From positions 1 to 64,000 of the forward strand of contig NZ_JAJOMA010000020.1 of the NCBI RefSeq assembly GCF_021129235.1: a DNA stretch of 64,000 bases, in the 5' to 3' direction. Position 1 is the first letter of the stretch. Each line of letters begins with the position of its first letter. This DNA comes from Kineosporia mesophila. GTDB lineage: Bacteria; Actinomycetota; Actinomycetes; Actinomycetales; Kineosporiaceae. The notes under the pieces are model-generated. The model saw nothing but the letters and a program-made list of their open reading frames with translations, was not told the DNA's origin and made no database searches. The translations under genes were made by a program, and so were the position numbers. Below are positions 29,301 to 37,808 of this stretch, one piece after another.

Positions 29301-29397
29301 GGCCACCGAGAGTGACTGATGTTCCGTCGTCGGTGACGTCCAGCGGGCCGAGGAGCCGAATCGCAAGACGAGAGGGAACGTCCTGACGGAGTGTCAT
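26335..29397 (-). CDS. SARP/AfsR-type transcriptional regulator
   Basis: A 1020-residue protein from ATG 29397 (GTG 29421 also in frame). Order: winged helix typical of SARPs (RLLGPLDVTD, RAVFILLALSAR, TMQVYVSRLRRVLGPDP), BTAD helices with FTGQLMTALYRSGRQADALA, then an NB-ARC-type ATPase with P-loop VIGPGGIGKTRLAL (about residues 286-299) and LLVLDEMEQ, and a long TPR-like tail. SARPs activate secondary-metabolism genes; AfsR homologues respond to kinases. No phosphorylation or target clues here, but its stop overlaps ppc, so one transcript is likely. Confidence 0.9.
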   Translation of the reverse strand: MTLRQDVPSRLAIRLLGPLDVTDDGTSVTLGGRQSRAVFILLALSARTPISTERLIDQLWDEASPRGAVNTMQVYVSRLRRVLGPDPVLRSTSQGYLLDVPPEAIDLHRFEQAAATGQAALAAGDPRSAARELRAALGLWRGPALTDLTSSIGEVHRVRLESLRLSALAARLDADAALGLDAAIVPELQELVRSHPLDERFTGQLMTALYRSGRQADALAAFSAAQHRLDEELGVDPSPALRDLQAEVLRHATSLTPARRRSPPRPRTGLIGRDPELRAAHDLLAGGTRLVTVIGPGGIGKTRLALEIAHRTAPGRRTVLTGLDGVRGPEELLTAIGRALGHTGRQERPLPELVAAALDEEPTLLVLDEMEQAPPAAAGVVAELLDRAGSLSVLTTSRTALRLRGEHLLPVPPLAPPDAVRLFRDRAAAVLPGFEVTSVNADEVGAVCELLDGHPLAIELAAARIRTLSPEEMRRRLRPAGRLELLRHGPSDLPERQRSLRALLDEAMARLPDRSVRLLADLSVFSGGWTLEAMEAVCEAGALAELDRLVDHSLVLADGSGRFGMLATIREYATEMLAARPPEQRRSVSDRHARYFAGLARQAADEPGRNPDSPVLLALESEAANLTAALEHAATARDGSLLVGLVLSLLGHWFYTGRLRQADHWVEAARDAATSEHERARLLLMVGNLALVGADLERAQPALNGAYQAARAIDDGELTARTLAARSVAARYCGLPAHALTLVEEALLAARRAGAWALVVRLGNEHGELLDETGHPDAAESLFESFRAWSQVEQASSNLAVALVNLAAVAADQDDAVRASDLLTEAAAAAGGGQSVPLRADVLAGTGLVQLRLGGPDAAGTALRAALPLMYEAGQLLTLPDTVSLLGAVALAQGERRAAVRLLATGRAWRQTRGLAVVGRLTREVLAATEAELERTGPGRHDLVDTETGAAVPFAVLTGLGAPASWGTAWVRGEPFDEPRFVPPVGPVVQIPEPGAPAPRILHQRMTLPDDEELAADSSP

Positions 29398-29920
29398 CGG
29401 ACGTAAACGTACCGATGTCACGGGAGGGTTCAGGGGAGATTCACGATCGTGTCAGCCCACACGTGCAGTATCGGCGTTCGGGACGGTGATCCTCCGGTGG
29501 GGAACCCGGTGGCCCCGGAGCGGCCGGGGACCGTCCCGTCGGCCCGCTCCGGATCCGGTCGGCACGTCGCGCAAAGGGTGCCTCGCGACCAGGTAAAGAC
29601 TCTGTGCACAGGGGTGTCCGAGGGCCTTCGAGTGACGTAATTCTCGTGCTGAACGCAGACTGCATCAGGCACCGAATCCCGGGTTCCGCAGGTGGGATTG
29701 GCGATCACGGGTCCGGCCTGATCACGGTCGGTCCCGGGCCGCATCCGGGGGGTCGCGAAGCCCTCGGCGAGGGGTGTCTCGTGATCGCTGATCTTTGTCG
29801 TAAATCACTGTAACGCTGAGACTTTGCTGAAAACTCGCGAATAATGGGCGTTCCGGTTCGCGCGGCGGGTATCGAATGGGAGAAACTGTTCGCTGGCCGA
29901 CTGCGTAAGACCGGAGATCA
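29398..29920. other. Intergenic region upstream of SARP and mucin-like genes
   Basis: 523 bp between divergent genes. I see no convincing coding region: the open frames have arginine/proline-rich, shadow-like compositions. The DNA near 29808-29870 is more AT-rich than its surroundings and could hold promoters for either side, but no consensus pair was found. Confidence 0.5.
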
Positions 29921-31054
29921 ATGACCGACAGACAGTATCCGCCGCGAAGCGCCGGTGACCACGGATCGACGACCGTTCATCACGGGCGGGATCCCGGGCC
30001 GGTCGGCGAGACCGAAGAACCGAAGAAGCCGAAGCTCCCCGTCAACGTCATCCAGGTCAGCGCCAGTGCGGGTGCTGCGGTGACCTCCGCCATCGCTGCC
30101 TCGTACTTCGGGGTCGGTGGCACCATCGCGGGTGCCGCGTTCGGGTCCGTCGTGTCGACGGTGGCCGGTGCTTTCTACAGCGACACCCTGGGTAAGGCCC
30201 ACAAGGTCGTCGCGACCACGACTGCCGTTGTCGTGCAGCGGTTCCCGGGTGACATGCCGCAGGCCGAGAGCATTCACCGGATGAACGGCCCGGCGGGGGT
30301 GCCGGCCGCCGACTCGCTGAACCGGGTGGGTTCCGAAGACACTCGTCACGTCGATGTCGAGCACATGCAGGTGCCGATCAACGACGAGACCCAGGTGATG
30401 AACCCGGTCGGCGACGCCGCCACCCGGATGATGCCGCCGGTCACCGGTGCGGACGGGCACTCGTCCTACCAGCAGCAGACCCGGGTGCAGGGCGCTTATC
30501 AACAGCAGCCGGCCGAGCACCGGTCCCAGACCTACCGGTCGTCGGGTGCCGGGCGCGCGAGTGCCCGCCGGGCCGAGCCGCAGGAGCAAACCTGGTGGAA
30601 GAAACCGGGTTTCCTGCTGACCGGGATCTCTCTGGCCGGCTTCCTGATCGCCTTCATCTTCATTCTGGGCACCGAAGGTGTTCTGGGGCACCCAATCTCG
30701 GGTGGTGAAAGCGGTAACACGCTGACCAAGCTGACGAGCAGCAACACCAGCAGCAACTCGGACGACGATGACAAGTCCACGCCGACCGAGTCCGCCACCC
30801 CCAGCGCGACCGCCACCCCGACCGAGTCCGTCTCGCCGACCGCGACGGCCGGCGCGACGGTGGCCCCGACCGAGACCGCTGCGCCGACCGAGACCGTTGC
30901 GCCGACCGCCACCGACGCCGCCCCCGACACGGGCAGCGGCGACGTGCAGCCGACCGACCAGACGCAGAGCGCCGACGGTAGTGCCGACGGCAGCGCCGAC
31001 ACCGGCGACACCGGTGCCGACAGCCAGGTGCAGCAGGAGCAGAGCGCACCCTGA
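29921..31054 (+). CDS. Single-pass membrane protein with mucin-like C-terminal tail
   Basis: A 377-residue protein of unknown function. An N-terminal region (about 40-85) with Gly/Ala-zipper pattern VTSAIAASYFGVGGTIAGAA is followed by a hydrophilic Gln/Thr-rich stretch, then one helix (LTGISLAGFLIAFIFILGTE, about 233-252) and an outer tail rich in Thr/Pro/Ala/Ser/Asp, with repeated PTET and TATP units. Such tails suggest O-mannosylated extracellular spacers. The first 30 residues are disordered and charged. It stands alone, 93 bp before the ABC gene. Confidence 0.6.
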   Translation: MTDRQYPPRSAGDHGSTTVHHGRDPGPVGETEEPKKPKLPVNVIQVSASAGAAVTSAIAASYFGVGGTIAGAAFGSVVSTVAGAFYSDTLGKAHKVVATTTAVVVQRFPGDMPQAESIHRMNGPAGVPAADSLNRVGSEDTRHVDVEHMQVPINDETQVMNPVGDAATRMMPPVTGADGHSSYQQQTRVQGAYQQQPAEHRSQTYRSSGAGRASARRAEPQEQTWWKKPGFLLTGISLAGFLIAFIFILGTEGVLGHPISGGESGNTLTKLTSSNTSSNSDDDDKSTPTESATPSATATPTESVSPTATAGATVAPTETAAPTETVAPTATDAAPDTGSGDVQPTDQTQSADGSADGSADTGDTGADSQVQQEQSAP

Positions 31055-31147
31055 CCTGCGGTACCCACACGGGTCGTCGGCCTCGCGGCCGGCGGCCCGT
31101 GCCGTAGTTTGGCCCTGCATCCATACCCGTAGGAGCAGGAGTCCCGG

Positions 31148-33910
31148 TTGGCCGCCCGATTACGCTCCCGCCGGATCCTGCTGCCGCTGCTCCTGGTGGT
31201 GGTGCTCGCCGCCTGGTTCGCCGGGGCCCGCGCCGGGTCCTCCGCGGCGACCTTCACGCAGCAGAACCTCAAGGTCAGCGGCACCCCCGAGGCCGACGGA
31301 GACCCGGTCGACCTGGATGCCACGCTCTACCTGCCCGAGCACACCCCGGCCCCCGCGGTGCTGCTGGCCCACGGTTTCGGCGGGAGCAAGGCCAGTGTCG
31401 CGGGTGATGCCCAGGACCTCGCCGAACGCGGCTACGTGGTGCTCACCTACAGCGCCCGGGGCATGGGTTCCTCCGGCGGGCTGATCCACCTCGACAGCCC
31501 GGACTACGAGGTGAAGGACGGGCAGCGGATGCTCGACCAGCTCGCCGCGCGTCCGCAGGTGCAGACCGACTCCAGCGGTGACCCGGTGGTCGGCGTGGTC
31601 GGTGCCTCCTACGGCGGTGCGCTGGCCCTGATGCTCGCGGGCACCGACGACCGGGTCGACGCGATCGTCCCGATGATCACCTGGAACGACCTGCGTCAGG
31701 CCCTGTTCCCGCAGTCCACGAAAACCGGCGGGACCGGCGTCTTCAAGAAGCAGTGGACGGCCTCGCTGCTCGGCTCCACGCTGATCGGTTCCGGGGGTTC
31801 CCTGGGCACCACGCCGTCGGCCGACCAGCTGAAGAACCTCGCCGAGGGCGACACCCAGCAGGCGCTGTGCGGGCGCCTGGCCAAGGACCTCTGCCAGGGC
31901 TACGTGCAGACCGCGACCACCGGTGAGTCCACGGACGATCTGCTCGACCTGCTCGGGAAGTCCAGTCCGGCGCGGGTCGCCTCGAAGATCACCATTCCGT
32001 CGCTGCTGGTCCAGGGGCAGCAGGACTCCCTGTTCCCGCTCTCCGAGGCTGACGCGAATGCCCAGGCCATTGCCGCGGCAGGTGGTGACGTGAAGCTGTA
32101 CTGGGACACCGGCGGGCACGACGCGGGCTTCGACACCGAACCGCTGCGCCCCGTGGTGGCCGATTTCCTCGACTCCGCGCTCTCGGGGGGTTCGCTCGCC
32201 GGCACCCCCGGTTTTCAGGTCGAGGTGGCCTCCGGGGCGCTCGCCTCCGACACCACTGCACCCACCTCCCAATTGAGGACGTCGATGCTGGCACCGGGGG
32301 TGCCGTCCCGGGACGCGTCGGGTCGGGTGCGGGAGAGCAGTGCCCCGCTCACCCGGATGAAACTGAGTGGAGCCGGCCAGTTCGTCCTGGCCCCGCCGGG
32401 CGCGACGCCCGCGGCCATCACCTCGCTGCCGGGAGCGGGGGCGTTGCTGAGCGCGCTCGGGTCGGCCGGTTCCTCCCTGAACCTGAACGCCCTGCCCGGT
32501 GAGTCGGCGACCTTCCAGACCGAACCGCTGGCCCAGGCCCTCACCGTCACCGGCTCGCCCCGGGTGACGGTCGGCATCGCCTCGTCCGCGAAGGAGGCCA
32601 CGCTGTTCGCCTCGGTCGTCGACGTGGACGAGGACGGCGGCACCACCCTTCCCTCGCAGCTCGTCGCGCCGATCCGGGTGACCGGGCTCGGTGCCGGCTC
32701 GACCCAGGACGTGACGATCGATCTGCCCGCAGTGGTGCGGGACATCCCGGCCGGGCACCGGCTGCGGGTGGTGCTGAGTACCACCGACCAGGCCTACGCG
32801 ATGCCCCAGGAGGCTCGCCTCTACCAGGTGTCCCTGGCCGGCGACGGGATGCTGACGATCCCGCAGGCCCGGTTCACGGTGACCGATGCCGGTTCGGCGG
32901 TGCCCTGGGGCGGCGTGATCGGGGTGGCCGGTGGAGTGGCCCTGCTCATGCTGCTGTTCCTCGTCCTCCATCGACGCAAACTCGGCGGGAGACCCGACGA
33001 GACGCTGACCGGCACACCCATCGCGATCGAAGGTCTGGGCAAGGCCTACGGCGACGGTTTCCGCGCGGTCCGCGACCTGAGTTTCCGGGTCGAACGGGGC
33101 CAGGTGCTGGGGCTTCTCGGCCCGAACGGCGCCGGGAAGACGACCACGCTGCGCATGCTGATGGGTCTGATCCTGCCCTCGGAGGGACGCATCCGGATCT
33201 TCGGCCACGAGGTACGGCCCGGGGCCCCGGTGCTGTCGCGGCTGGGTTCGTTCATCGAGGGCCCGGGCTTCCTGCCGCACCTGTCGGGCCGCGACAACCT
33301 TTCCCTGTACTGGCGTTCCACGGGGCGCACGGCCGATCCGTACCTCGAGGTGGCGCTGGAGATCGCCGGTCTGGGCGACGACGTGGACCGCAAGGTGCGC
33401 ACCTACAGCCAGGGCATGCGACAGCGGCTGGCCATCGCCCAGGCCATGCTCGGCCTGCCCGACCTGCTGGTGCTCGACGAGCCCACGAACGGGCTCGACC
33501 CGCCGCAGATCCGCGAGATGCGGGAGGTGCTCGGGCGTTACGCGGCCACCGGGCGCACCGTGGTGGTGTCCAGCCATCTGCTCGCCGAGGTCGAGCAGTC
33601 GTGCAGTCACGTGGTCGTCATGGCCGCCGGGCGGCTGGTGGCTCACGGACGAGTGGACGAGCTGGTCGGCGACGGCGCGTCGGTCGCGGTCGAGGTGGAG
33701 CCGGTGTCGAAGGGTGCCGAGGTCGCGAAGACGGTTGCGGGAGTGGACGAGGTCCGGGTCGTCGACGGAGTTCTCGTCGTGCGAGCCGACCTTCAGGCCC
33801 GGGCCGACCTGGTGCGGGAACTGGTACAAGCCGGGGTCGCGGTCTCCAGGGTCGCGCCGTCGCGCGGTCTGGAAGAGACGTTCCTGGCTCTGGTGGGGGA
33901 GGAGGCCTGA
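31148..33910 (+). CDS. S15-type hydrolase fused to an ABC ATPase
   Basis: A 920-residue fusion. Residues 1-30 form a signal-anchor; about 45-590 is a secreted X-Pro dipeptidyl-peptidase/CocE-type alpha-beta hydrolase with nucleophile Ser in GVVGASYGGALALM (near 153) and HDAGFDTEPLRP near 320-330, plus a jelly-roll part. One membrane helix follows (about 595-615) and then a cytosolic ABC ATPase: Walker A GPNGAGKTTT, signature YSQGMRQ, Walker B LLVLDEPTNGLDPP. Start is TTG at 31148 with AGGAG 6 nt upstream. The next gene (permease) starts in the stop codon. Links an extracellular hydrolase to a transporter. Confidence 0.85.
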   Translation: MAARLRSRRILLPLLLVVVLAAWFAGARAGSSAATFTQQNLKVSGTPEADGDPVDLDATLYLPEHTPAPAVLLAHGFGGSKASVAGDAQDLAERGYVVLTYSARGMGSSGGLIHLDSPDYEVKDGQRMLDQLAARPQVQTDSSGDPVVGVVGASYGGALALMLAGTDDRVDAIVPMITWNDLRQALFPQSTKTGGTGVFKKQWTASLLGSTLIGSGGSLGTTPSADQLKNLAEGDTQQALCGRLAKDLCQGYVQTATTGESTDDLLDLLGKSSPARVASKITIPSLLVQGQQDSLFPLSEADANAQAIAAAGGDVKLYWDTGGHDAGFDTEPLRPVVADFLDSALSGGSLAGTPGFQVEVASGALASDTTAPTSQLRTSMLAPGVPSRDASGRVRESSAPLTRMKLSGAGQFVLAPPGATPAAITSLPGAGALLSALGSAGSSLNLNALPGESATFQTEPLAQALTVTGSPRVTVGIASSAKEATLFASVVDVDEDGGTTLPSQLVAPIRVTGLGAGSTQDVTIDLPAVVRDIPAGHRLRVVLSTTDQAYAMPQEARLYQVSLAGDGMLTIPQARFTVTDAGSAVPWGGVIGVAGGVALLMLLFLVLHRRKLGGRPDETLTGTPIAIEGLGKAYGDGFRAVRDLSFRVERGQVLGLLGPNGAGKTTTLRMLMGLILPSEGRIRIFGHEVRPGAPVLSRLGSFIEGPGFLPHLSGRDNLSLYWRSTGRTADPYLEVALEIAGLGDDVDRKVRTYSQGMRQRLAIAQAMLGLPDLLVLDEPTNGLDPPQIREMREVLGRYAATGRTVVVSSHLLAEVEQSCSHVVVMAAGRLVAHGRVDELVGDGASVAVEVEPVSKGAEVAKTVAGVDEVRVVDGVLVVRADLQARADLVRELVQAGVAVSRVAPSRGLEETFLALVGEEA

Positions 33911-34815
33911 TGCCCGCGACCGGTCATTCGGAAGGGCTGGAGCACCTGCCCCCGCCCTCGGAAACGGTTTCCCCCGACGGCTCCGCACCCGGGTACAGCG
34001 CCCGGCGCACCCTCGGCCTGCGCGTCGAGGCCCGGCGTCAGCTCACCCGGCGGCGCACCCAGATCTCGCTCGGATTCCTCGTGGTGCTGCCGTTCATCCT
34101 GGTCGCCGCCTTCAGTTTCGGTGAGCCCGGCAACGGCAACCCGCAGACGGCCCTCGTCGACCTGGCCACCAGCGGCGCTGCGAACTTCACGGTCTTCACG
34201 CTGTTCGTCAGCTCGGGCTTCCTGCTCGTCGTGATCGTGGCCCTGTTCGCCGGTGACACCGTGGCCAGCGAGGCGAGCTGGTCGAGCCTGCGTTACCTGC
34301 TGGCCGTACCCGTACCCCGCTCCCGGCTGCTGCGCCGGAAACTCACGGTGGCGCTGGGGTACTGCCTCCTCGCCCTGGTGCTGCTGCCCGCCGTGACCTA
34401 CCTCGTCGGGGGTGTCTTCTATGGTTGGGCGCCTCTGAAGACTCCGCTCGGCGGAACCATCGAGGGCTCGGAACTGGCTGTGCGGCTGGCGATCGCGGTC
34501 GGCTACATCGCGGTGTCGCTGCTGTTCGTGGCCGCGCTCGCATTCCTCGTCGGGGTCTACACCGACGCTCCGCTGGGTGCTGTCGGTGGCGCCGTGATGC
34601 TGGTGATCCTGTCCAACATCCTTGACTCCATCACGGCTCTCGGTGACTGGCGGCGCTTCCTGCCCACCCACTACTCCCTCGCCTGGACCGACGTCCTCAG
34701 TTCCGAACTGATCTGGAATTCCATGGTGCGGGGCGCACTTTGGTCGATCGGGTACAGTGCCGTGCTGCTCGCCTGGTCCTGGTGGCACTTCGACCGCAAG
34801 GACATCACCAGCTGA
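33910..34815 (+). CDS. ABC transporter permease partner of the hydrolase fusion
   Basis: A 301-residue membrane protein with six predicted helices (for example ISLGFLVVLPFILVAAFSF, FLLVVIVALFAG, LVVGGV-type segments, and VGGAVMLVILSNILD) and the ABC-2 permease shape (large loop after helix 1, LRYLLAVPVPRSRLLRRK between helices 2 and 3). ATG at 33910 overlaps the fusion gene's stop by one base. It would form an ABC-2-type exporter with the ATPase half of the previous gene; substrate unknown. Confidence 0.8.
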   Translation: MPATGHSEGLEHLPPPSETVSPDGSAPGYSARRTLGLRVEARRQLTRRRTQISLGFLVVLPFILVAAFSFGEPGNGNPQTALVDLATSGAANFTVFTLFVSSGFLLVVIVALFAGDTVASEASWSSLRYLLAVPVPRSRLLRRKLTVALGYCLLALVLLPAVTYLVGGVFYGWAPLKTPLGGTIEGSELAVRLAIAVGYIAVSLLFVAALAFLVGVYTDAPLGAVGGAVMLVILSNILDSITALGDWRRFLPTHYSLAWTDVLSSELIWNSMVRGALWSIGYSAVLLAWSWWHFDRKDITS

Positions 34816-34932
34816 AACATCTGCCGAACGGGTTAAAGCGGCTTGTCAAGCCGCCGATGTAGTGGCGCGACGTCATGTCGCTCAAGCCACGCAGAATCCG
34901 GACGAACGCCCGGATACCACCCAGGAGGCACA

Positions 34933-37632
34933 GTGCCCTCGAACAACACCACCGCGGCGACGAAGCCGGCCGGCGACCGGGTTGCCCGGCCGGTGCCGAA
35001 GCGCACCTCCACCCCGAAGCGAGCTGTGGCCGCGGCAAAGTCGGCCGCCGCCCCGCGCAGCACCGCCCGCGCGGCGGCGAAGAAGACCACCACGCGCCCG
35101 GCGACCAAGCCGGCCGCCGCGAAGAAGGCCGCCCGCCAGACGACCACGACGCGTGCGACGACCGCGGCGCGTGCGACGACCGCGTCCGGTGCGACGTCCA
35201 CCCGCAAGGCCGTCGGCCCCAGGACCACGACCCGCAAGACAACCGCCACCACAGCACGCACGGCTCCTGCTGGCGCCACCGCCACGGCTGCGAAGAAGGC
35301 GACGACGACCCGCCCGGCCGCGAAGGGCGCGGCGAGCAAGAGCGTGGCGAGCAAGAGCGTGGCGACGAAGGGCACGGCAACCAGGGGCGCGGCAACCAGG
35401 GGCGCGGCAACCAGGGGCGCGGCAACCAGGGGCGTGGCGACGAAGAGCGTGGCAACCAAGGGCGTGGCGACGAAGAGCGCGGCGGCCAGGGGCACGGGGA
35501 CTAAGCGCGCCGCGACGAAGACCACAGTGGCCAAGAGCGCTGCGCGTAAGGCGCCGGCGACGAAGGTCGCTGCGAAGAAGGCGACTGCCACCACGAGTTC
35601 GGCCGTCAAGGCTTCTGCAGGCAGGGCGGCTACGGCGAAGAAGGCAGCAACGGCCACGAAGCCGGCCACGCGTAAGACGGCAAGCACCCGTCCGGCGCTC
35701 AAGAAGGCGGCGGTCAAGAAGGCTGTCTCCAAGACAGCGGCGAAGAAGACCGTCGCGTCGCGTTCGGCGGCGAAGACGACAGCCGCGAAGCCCACCCCGC
35801 GGAAGTCTGCGAGCACCCGTCCGGCCGCCACGACCCCCGCGGGTAAGACGGCGAGTGCTTCTCCGGCGACGAAGACCGTGACGCGGAAGTCGGCGAGTGC
35901 TCGTCCGGCGACGAAGACTGCGACGCGGAAGTCTGCGAGTGCCCGTCCAGCCACCACGGCTGCTGCGCGTAAGACGGTGAGTGCCCGTCCGGTCGCCACG
36001 AGTGCTGCGCGGAAGTCGGTAAGTGCCCGTCCGGCCACCAAAACTGCGGCGAGGAAGACGGTCACGGCGAAGAAGGCGTCGAGTAAGAGTCCGGTTGCCA
36101 AGACAGCGGCGCGGAGCACCACGGGTTCAGCGGCGAAGACTGCGCCGAGAAAGACGACTGCTGCGCGGGCCGCGACGAAGACTGCCGTGAGGAAGACTGC
36201 CGCGACTCGTCCGGCGAAGAAGACAGCCGTGAGGAAGACCGCTACGACTCGTCCGGCGACGAAGACAGCGGCGACGAAGACAGCGACCCGGAGGACCGCG
36301 GCCGGGAAGACAGCCGCCCCACGGGCCGCGGCGAAGACGCCTGCCCCGCGTGCGGCGGCAAAAGGCGCTGCGAGCGGTTCGACGGTGAAGGCGGCGGCCG
36401 ATAAGACGGTCGCGTCGCGTTCGGTCACGAGGATGACGGGGAAGAAGGCTCTCGCGACACGTCCGGCCGCCAAGACCGCGGTGAGGACGACGTCCGCCAC
36501 CCGTCCGGCCACGAAAGCGACGGTGAGGAAGGCGGCCACCACGCGTCAGGTCCCGAAGACCGTGGCCGGGAAGACCGGATCGCCTCGGCCGGTCATCAGG
36601 ACCGCCGCGAAGAAGCCGAGTGCCACCCGTCCGGCCGCGCGGAAATCAGTCACGACGCGTCCGGCCGCGAAGGGAGCGGTGAGAACCGCTACCCGCACGA
36701 CGACAGCGTCCTCCGGTGGGACGTCGGTGACCCGCGGTGGCGGGACCACTGCGCAGACGAAGGCTTCGGCCAGGCGTACCGCCACTCGGCCCACCACCGT
36801 GCGGAAGGCCTCGTCCGCCCCGGACTCCCGAACCACTACGGCAGAGAAGCGGACCACGGCGACGAAGAAGTCGGCCACCGTTCGTAGCACGACGGCCAAG
36901 GACGCAAGCGCCAGCCGTCCGTCGGTGAAGTCGTCCACCGCTACACCGGCCTCGGCCGGGACGGTTGCACGGCGGTCGACCACGGCCGGGACGGTCGCCC
37001 AGCGGTCCACTTCGGCCGGGACGGTCGCGAAGCGCTCATCCCGGTCGGGGACCGTCGCGAAGAGGTCAGCCTCCGTCGGGACGGTCGCCCAGCGCTCGGC
37101 CTCGGCCGGGACAGTGGTGAAGCGGTCGGGTACGGCCGCTGGACCAGGGGCGAAGGTGTCCTCGGCCGGGTCGGTGGCGACGAGGGTCGAAACGGCGGCG
37201 GCGAAGGCGACCACGGCTGCGGTCAAGGCAGCCACGGCCGGAAATGCGGCGGCAAAGGATGCCGTGACCGCAAAGGCGGGCACGAGCCCGTCGACCGGCA
37301 CCGGAGCAGCTCCGGAGCAGGCCGGGGCCACACCCGATGTCGCCACGATGCCGACGCCCACGGCCATCCCGGTGCAGCGGACCGTTCCTGAGCAGGCCAC
37401 GGTGACCGACTCCGCGGAGCACGCCTCGGACGGCCGGTCCTCGAAGTCCCGGCCGGACCCGATCACCTCGCCGGACACCACTGCCGAGACCGGTACCGCA
37501 TCCTCGGGCGACACCGCCGCTCCGCCGCGTACCTCGTCCTCAAAGCCGGCCACCTCGTCCTTCAAGGAGACCGCAGCGGGAGACGTACGGGACGCCCGGG
37601 AATCAGTACCGCAGAGAGTTCCGACCGCCTGA
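34933..37632 (+). CDS. Giant histone H1-like, Ala/Lys/Thr/Arg-rich protein
   Basis: A 899-residue protein from GTG 34933 (AGGAGG 5 nt upstream). Almost all of it is low-complexity: TKTAARKTVTAKK-, TRPATKTA- and AKKTAT-like units repeated for over 600 residues, as in histone H1 tails and bacterial AlgP. Near residues 670-735 a ten-residue unit with core GTVAxRS repeats six times. The last 150 residues are more acidic and Ala-rich. It has no signal peptide or membrane helix. Probably a nucleoid-binding protein; folded domain not recognised, so no HU/IHF head is evident. Confidence 0.7.
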   Translation: MPSNNTTAATKPAGDRVARPVPKRTSTPKRAVAAAKSAAAPRSTARAAAKKTTTRPATKPAAAKKAARQTTTTRATTAARATTASGATSTRKAVGPRTTTRKTTATTARTAPAGATATAAKKATTTRPAAKGAASKSVASKSVATKGTATRGAATRGAATRGAATRGVATKSVATKGVATKSAAARGTGTKRAATKTTVAKSAARKAPATKVAAKKATATTSSAVKASAGRAATAKKAATATKPATRKTASTRPALKKAAVKKAVSKTAAKKTVASRSAAKTTAAKPTPRKSASTRPAATTPAGKTASASPATKTVTRKSASARPATKTATRKSASARPATTAAARKTVSARPVATSAARKSVSARPATKTAARKTVTAKKASSKSPVAKTAARSTTGSAAKTAPRKTTAARAATKTAVRKTAATRPAKKTAVRKTATTRPATKTAATKTATRRTAAGKTAAPRAAAKTPAPRAAAKGAASGSTVKAAADKTVASRSVTRMTGKKALATRPAAKTAVRTTSATRPATKATVRKAATTRQVPKTVAGKTGSPRPVIRTAAKKPSATRPAARKSVTTRPAAKGAVRTATRTTTASSGGTSVTRGGGTTAQTKASARRTATRPTTVRKASSAPDSRTTTAEKRTTATKKSATVRSTTAKDASASRPSVKSSTATPASAGTVARRSTTAGTVAQRSTSAGTVAKRSSRSGTVAKRSASVGTVAQRSASAGTVVKRSGTAAGPGAKVSSAGSVATRVETAAAKATTAAVKAATAGNAAAKDAVTAKAGTSPSTGTGAAPEQAGATPDVATMPTPTAIPVQRTVPEQATVTDSAEHASDGRSSKSRPDPITSPDTTAETGTASSGDTAAPPRTSSSKPATSSFKETAAGDVRDARESVPQRVPTA
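35371..35430. repeat. 15-bp tandem repeat inside the H1-like gene
   Basis: GGCGCGGCAACCAGG repeats exactly at 35386, 35401 and 35416, after a one-base variant at 35371. It encodes GAATR units. Such slippage-prone repeats may change copy number between strains without frameshift. Confidence 0.85.
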
Positions 37633-37644
37633 TCGGTGGTGGAG

Positions 37645-37680
37645 AGGCCGGTGCCCGCATCCCGCGGGGACCGGCCTTTT
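37645..37680 (+). terminator. Terminator of the H1-like gene
   Basis: AGGCCGGT (37645-37652) pairs with 37670-37677 (ACCGGCCT) and is followed by TTTT, 12 bp after the stop. Confidence 0.7.
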
Positions 37681-37808
37681 CGCTGTTCAGAGGGCTGGGG
37701 CGCTGGGCCGGGAGGGTTGTTCCGCGACGGTGCGCATTCGGCCGGTCCCCATGGTGTGAACTTCGTTGCGTCGGTCGTGGGCTGCACGAGAGCGCGAGCG
37801 GTGGAAAC

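Noticed and set aside
29430-29744. 104-codon frame in the SARP upstream region
   Set aside because: No motif, no ribosome site, Arg/Pro-rich composition as expected from non-coding GC-rich DNA.
31160-33988. Long minus-strand open frame opposite the hydrolase-ABC fusion
   Set aside because: Shadow of GC-rich coding DNA; the plus strand has full catalytic motifs.
35371-35430. Possible CRISPR array in the repeat region
   Set aside because: The 15-bp units are directly adjacent, coding, and without spacers.
34833-36542. Long open frame on the minus strand opposite the H1-like gene (569 codons)
   Set aside because: It is antisense to the Lys/Arg-rich repeats, and its Ala/Val/Phe-rich sequence is the expected shadow of Ala/Thr/Lys codons. 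No domain and no ribosome site.
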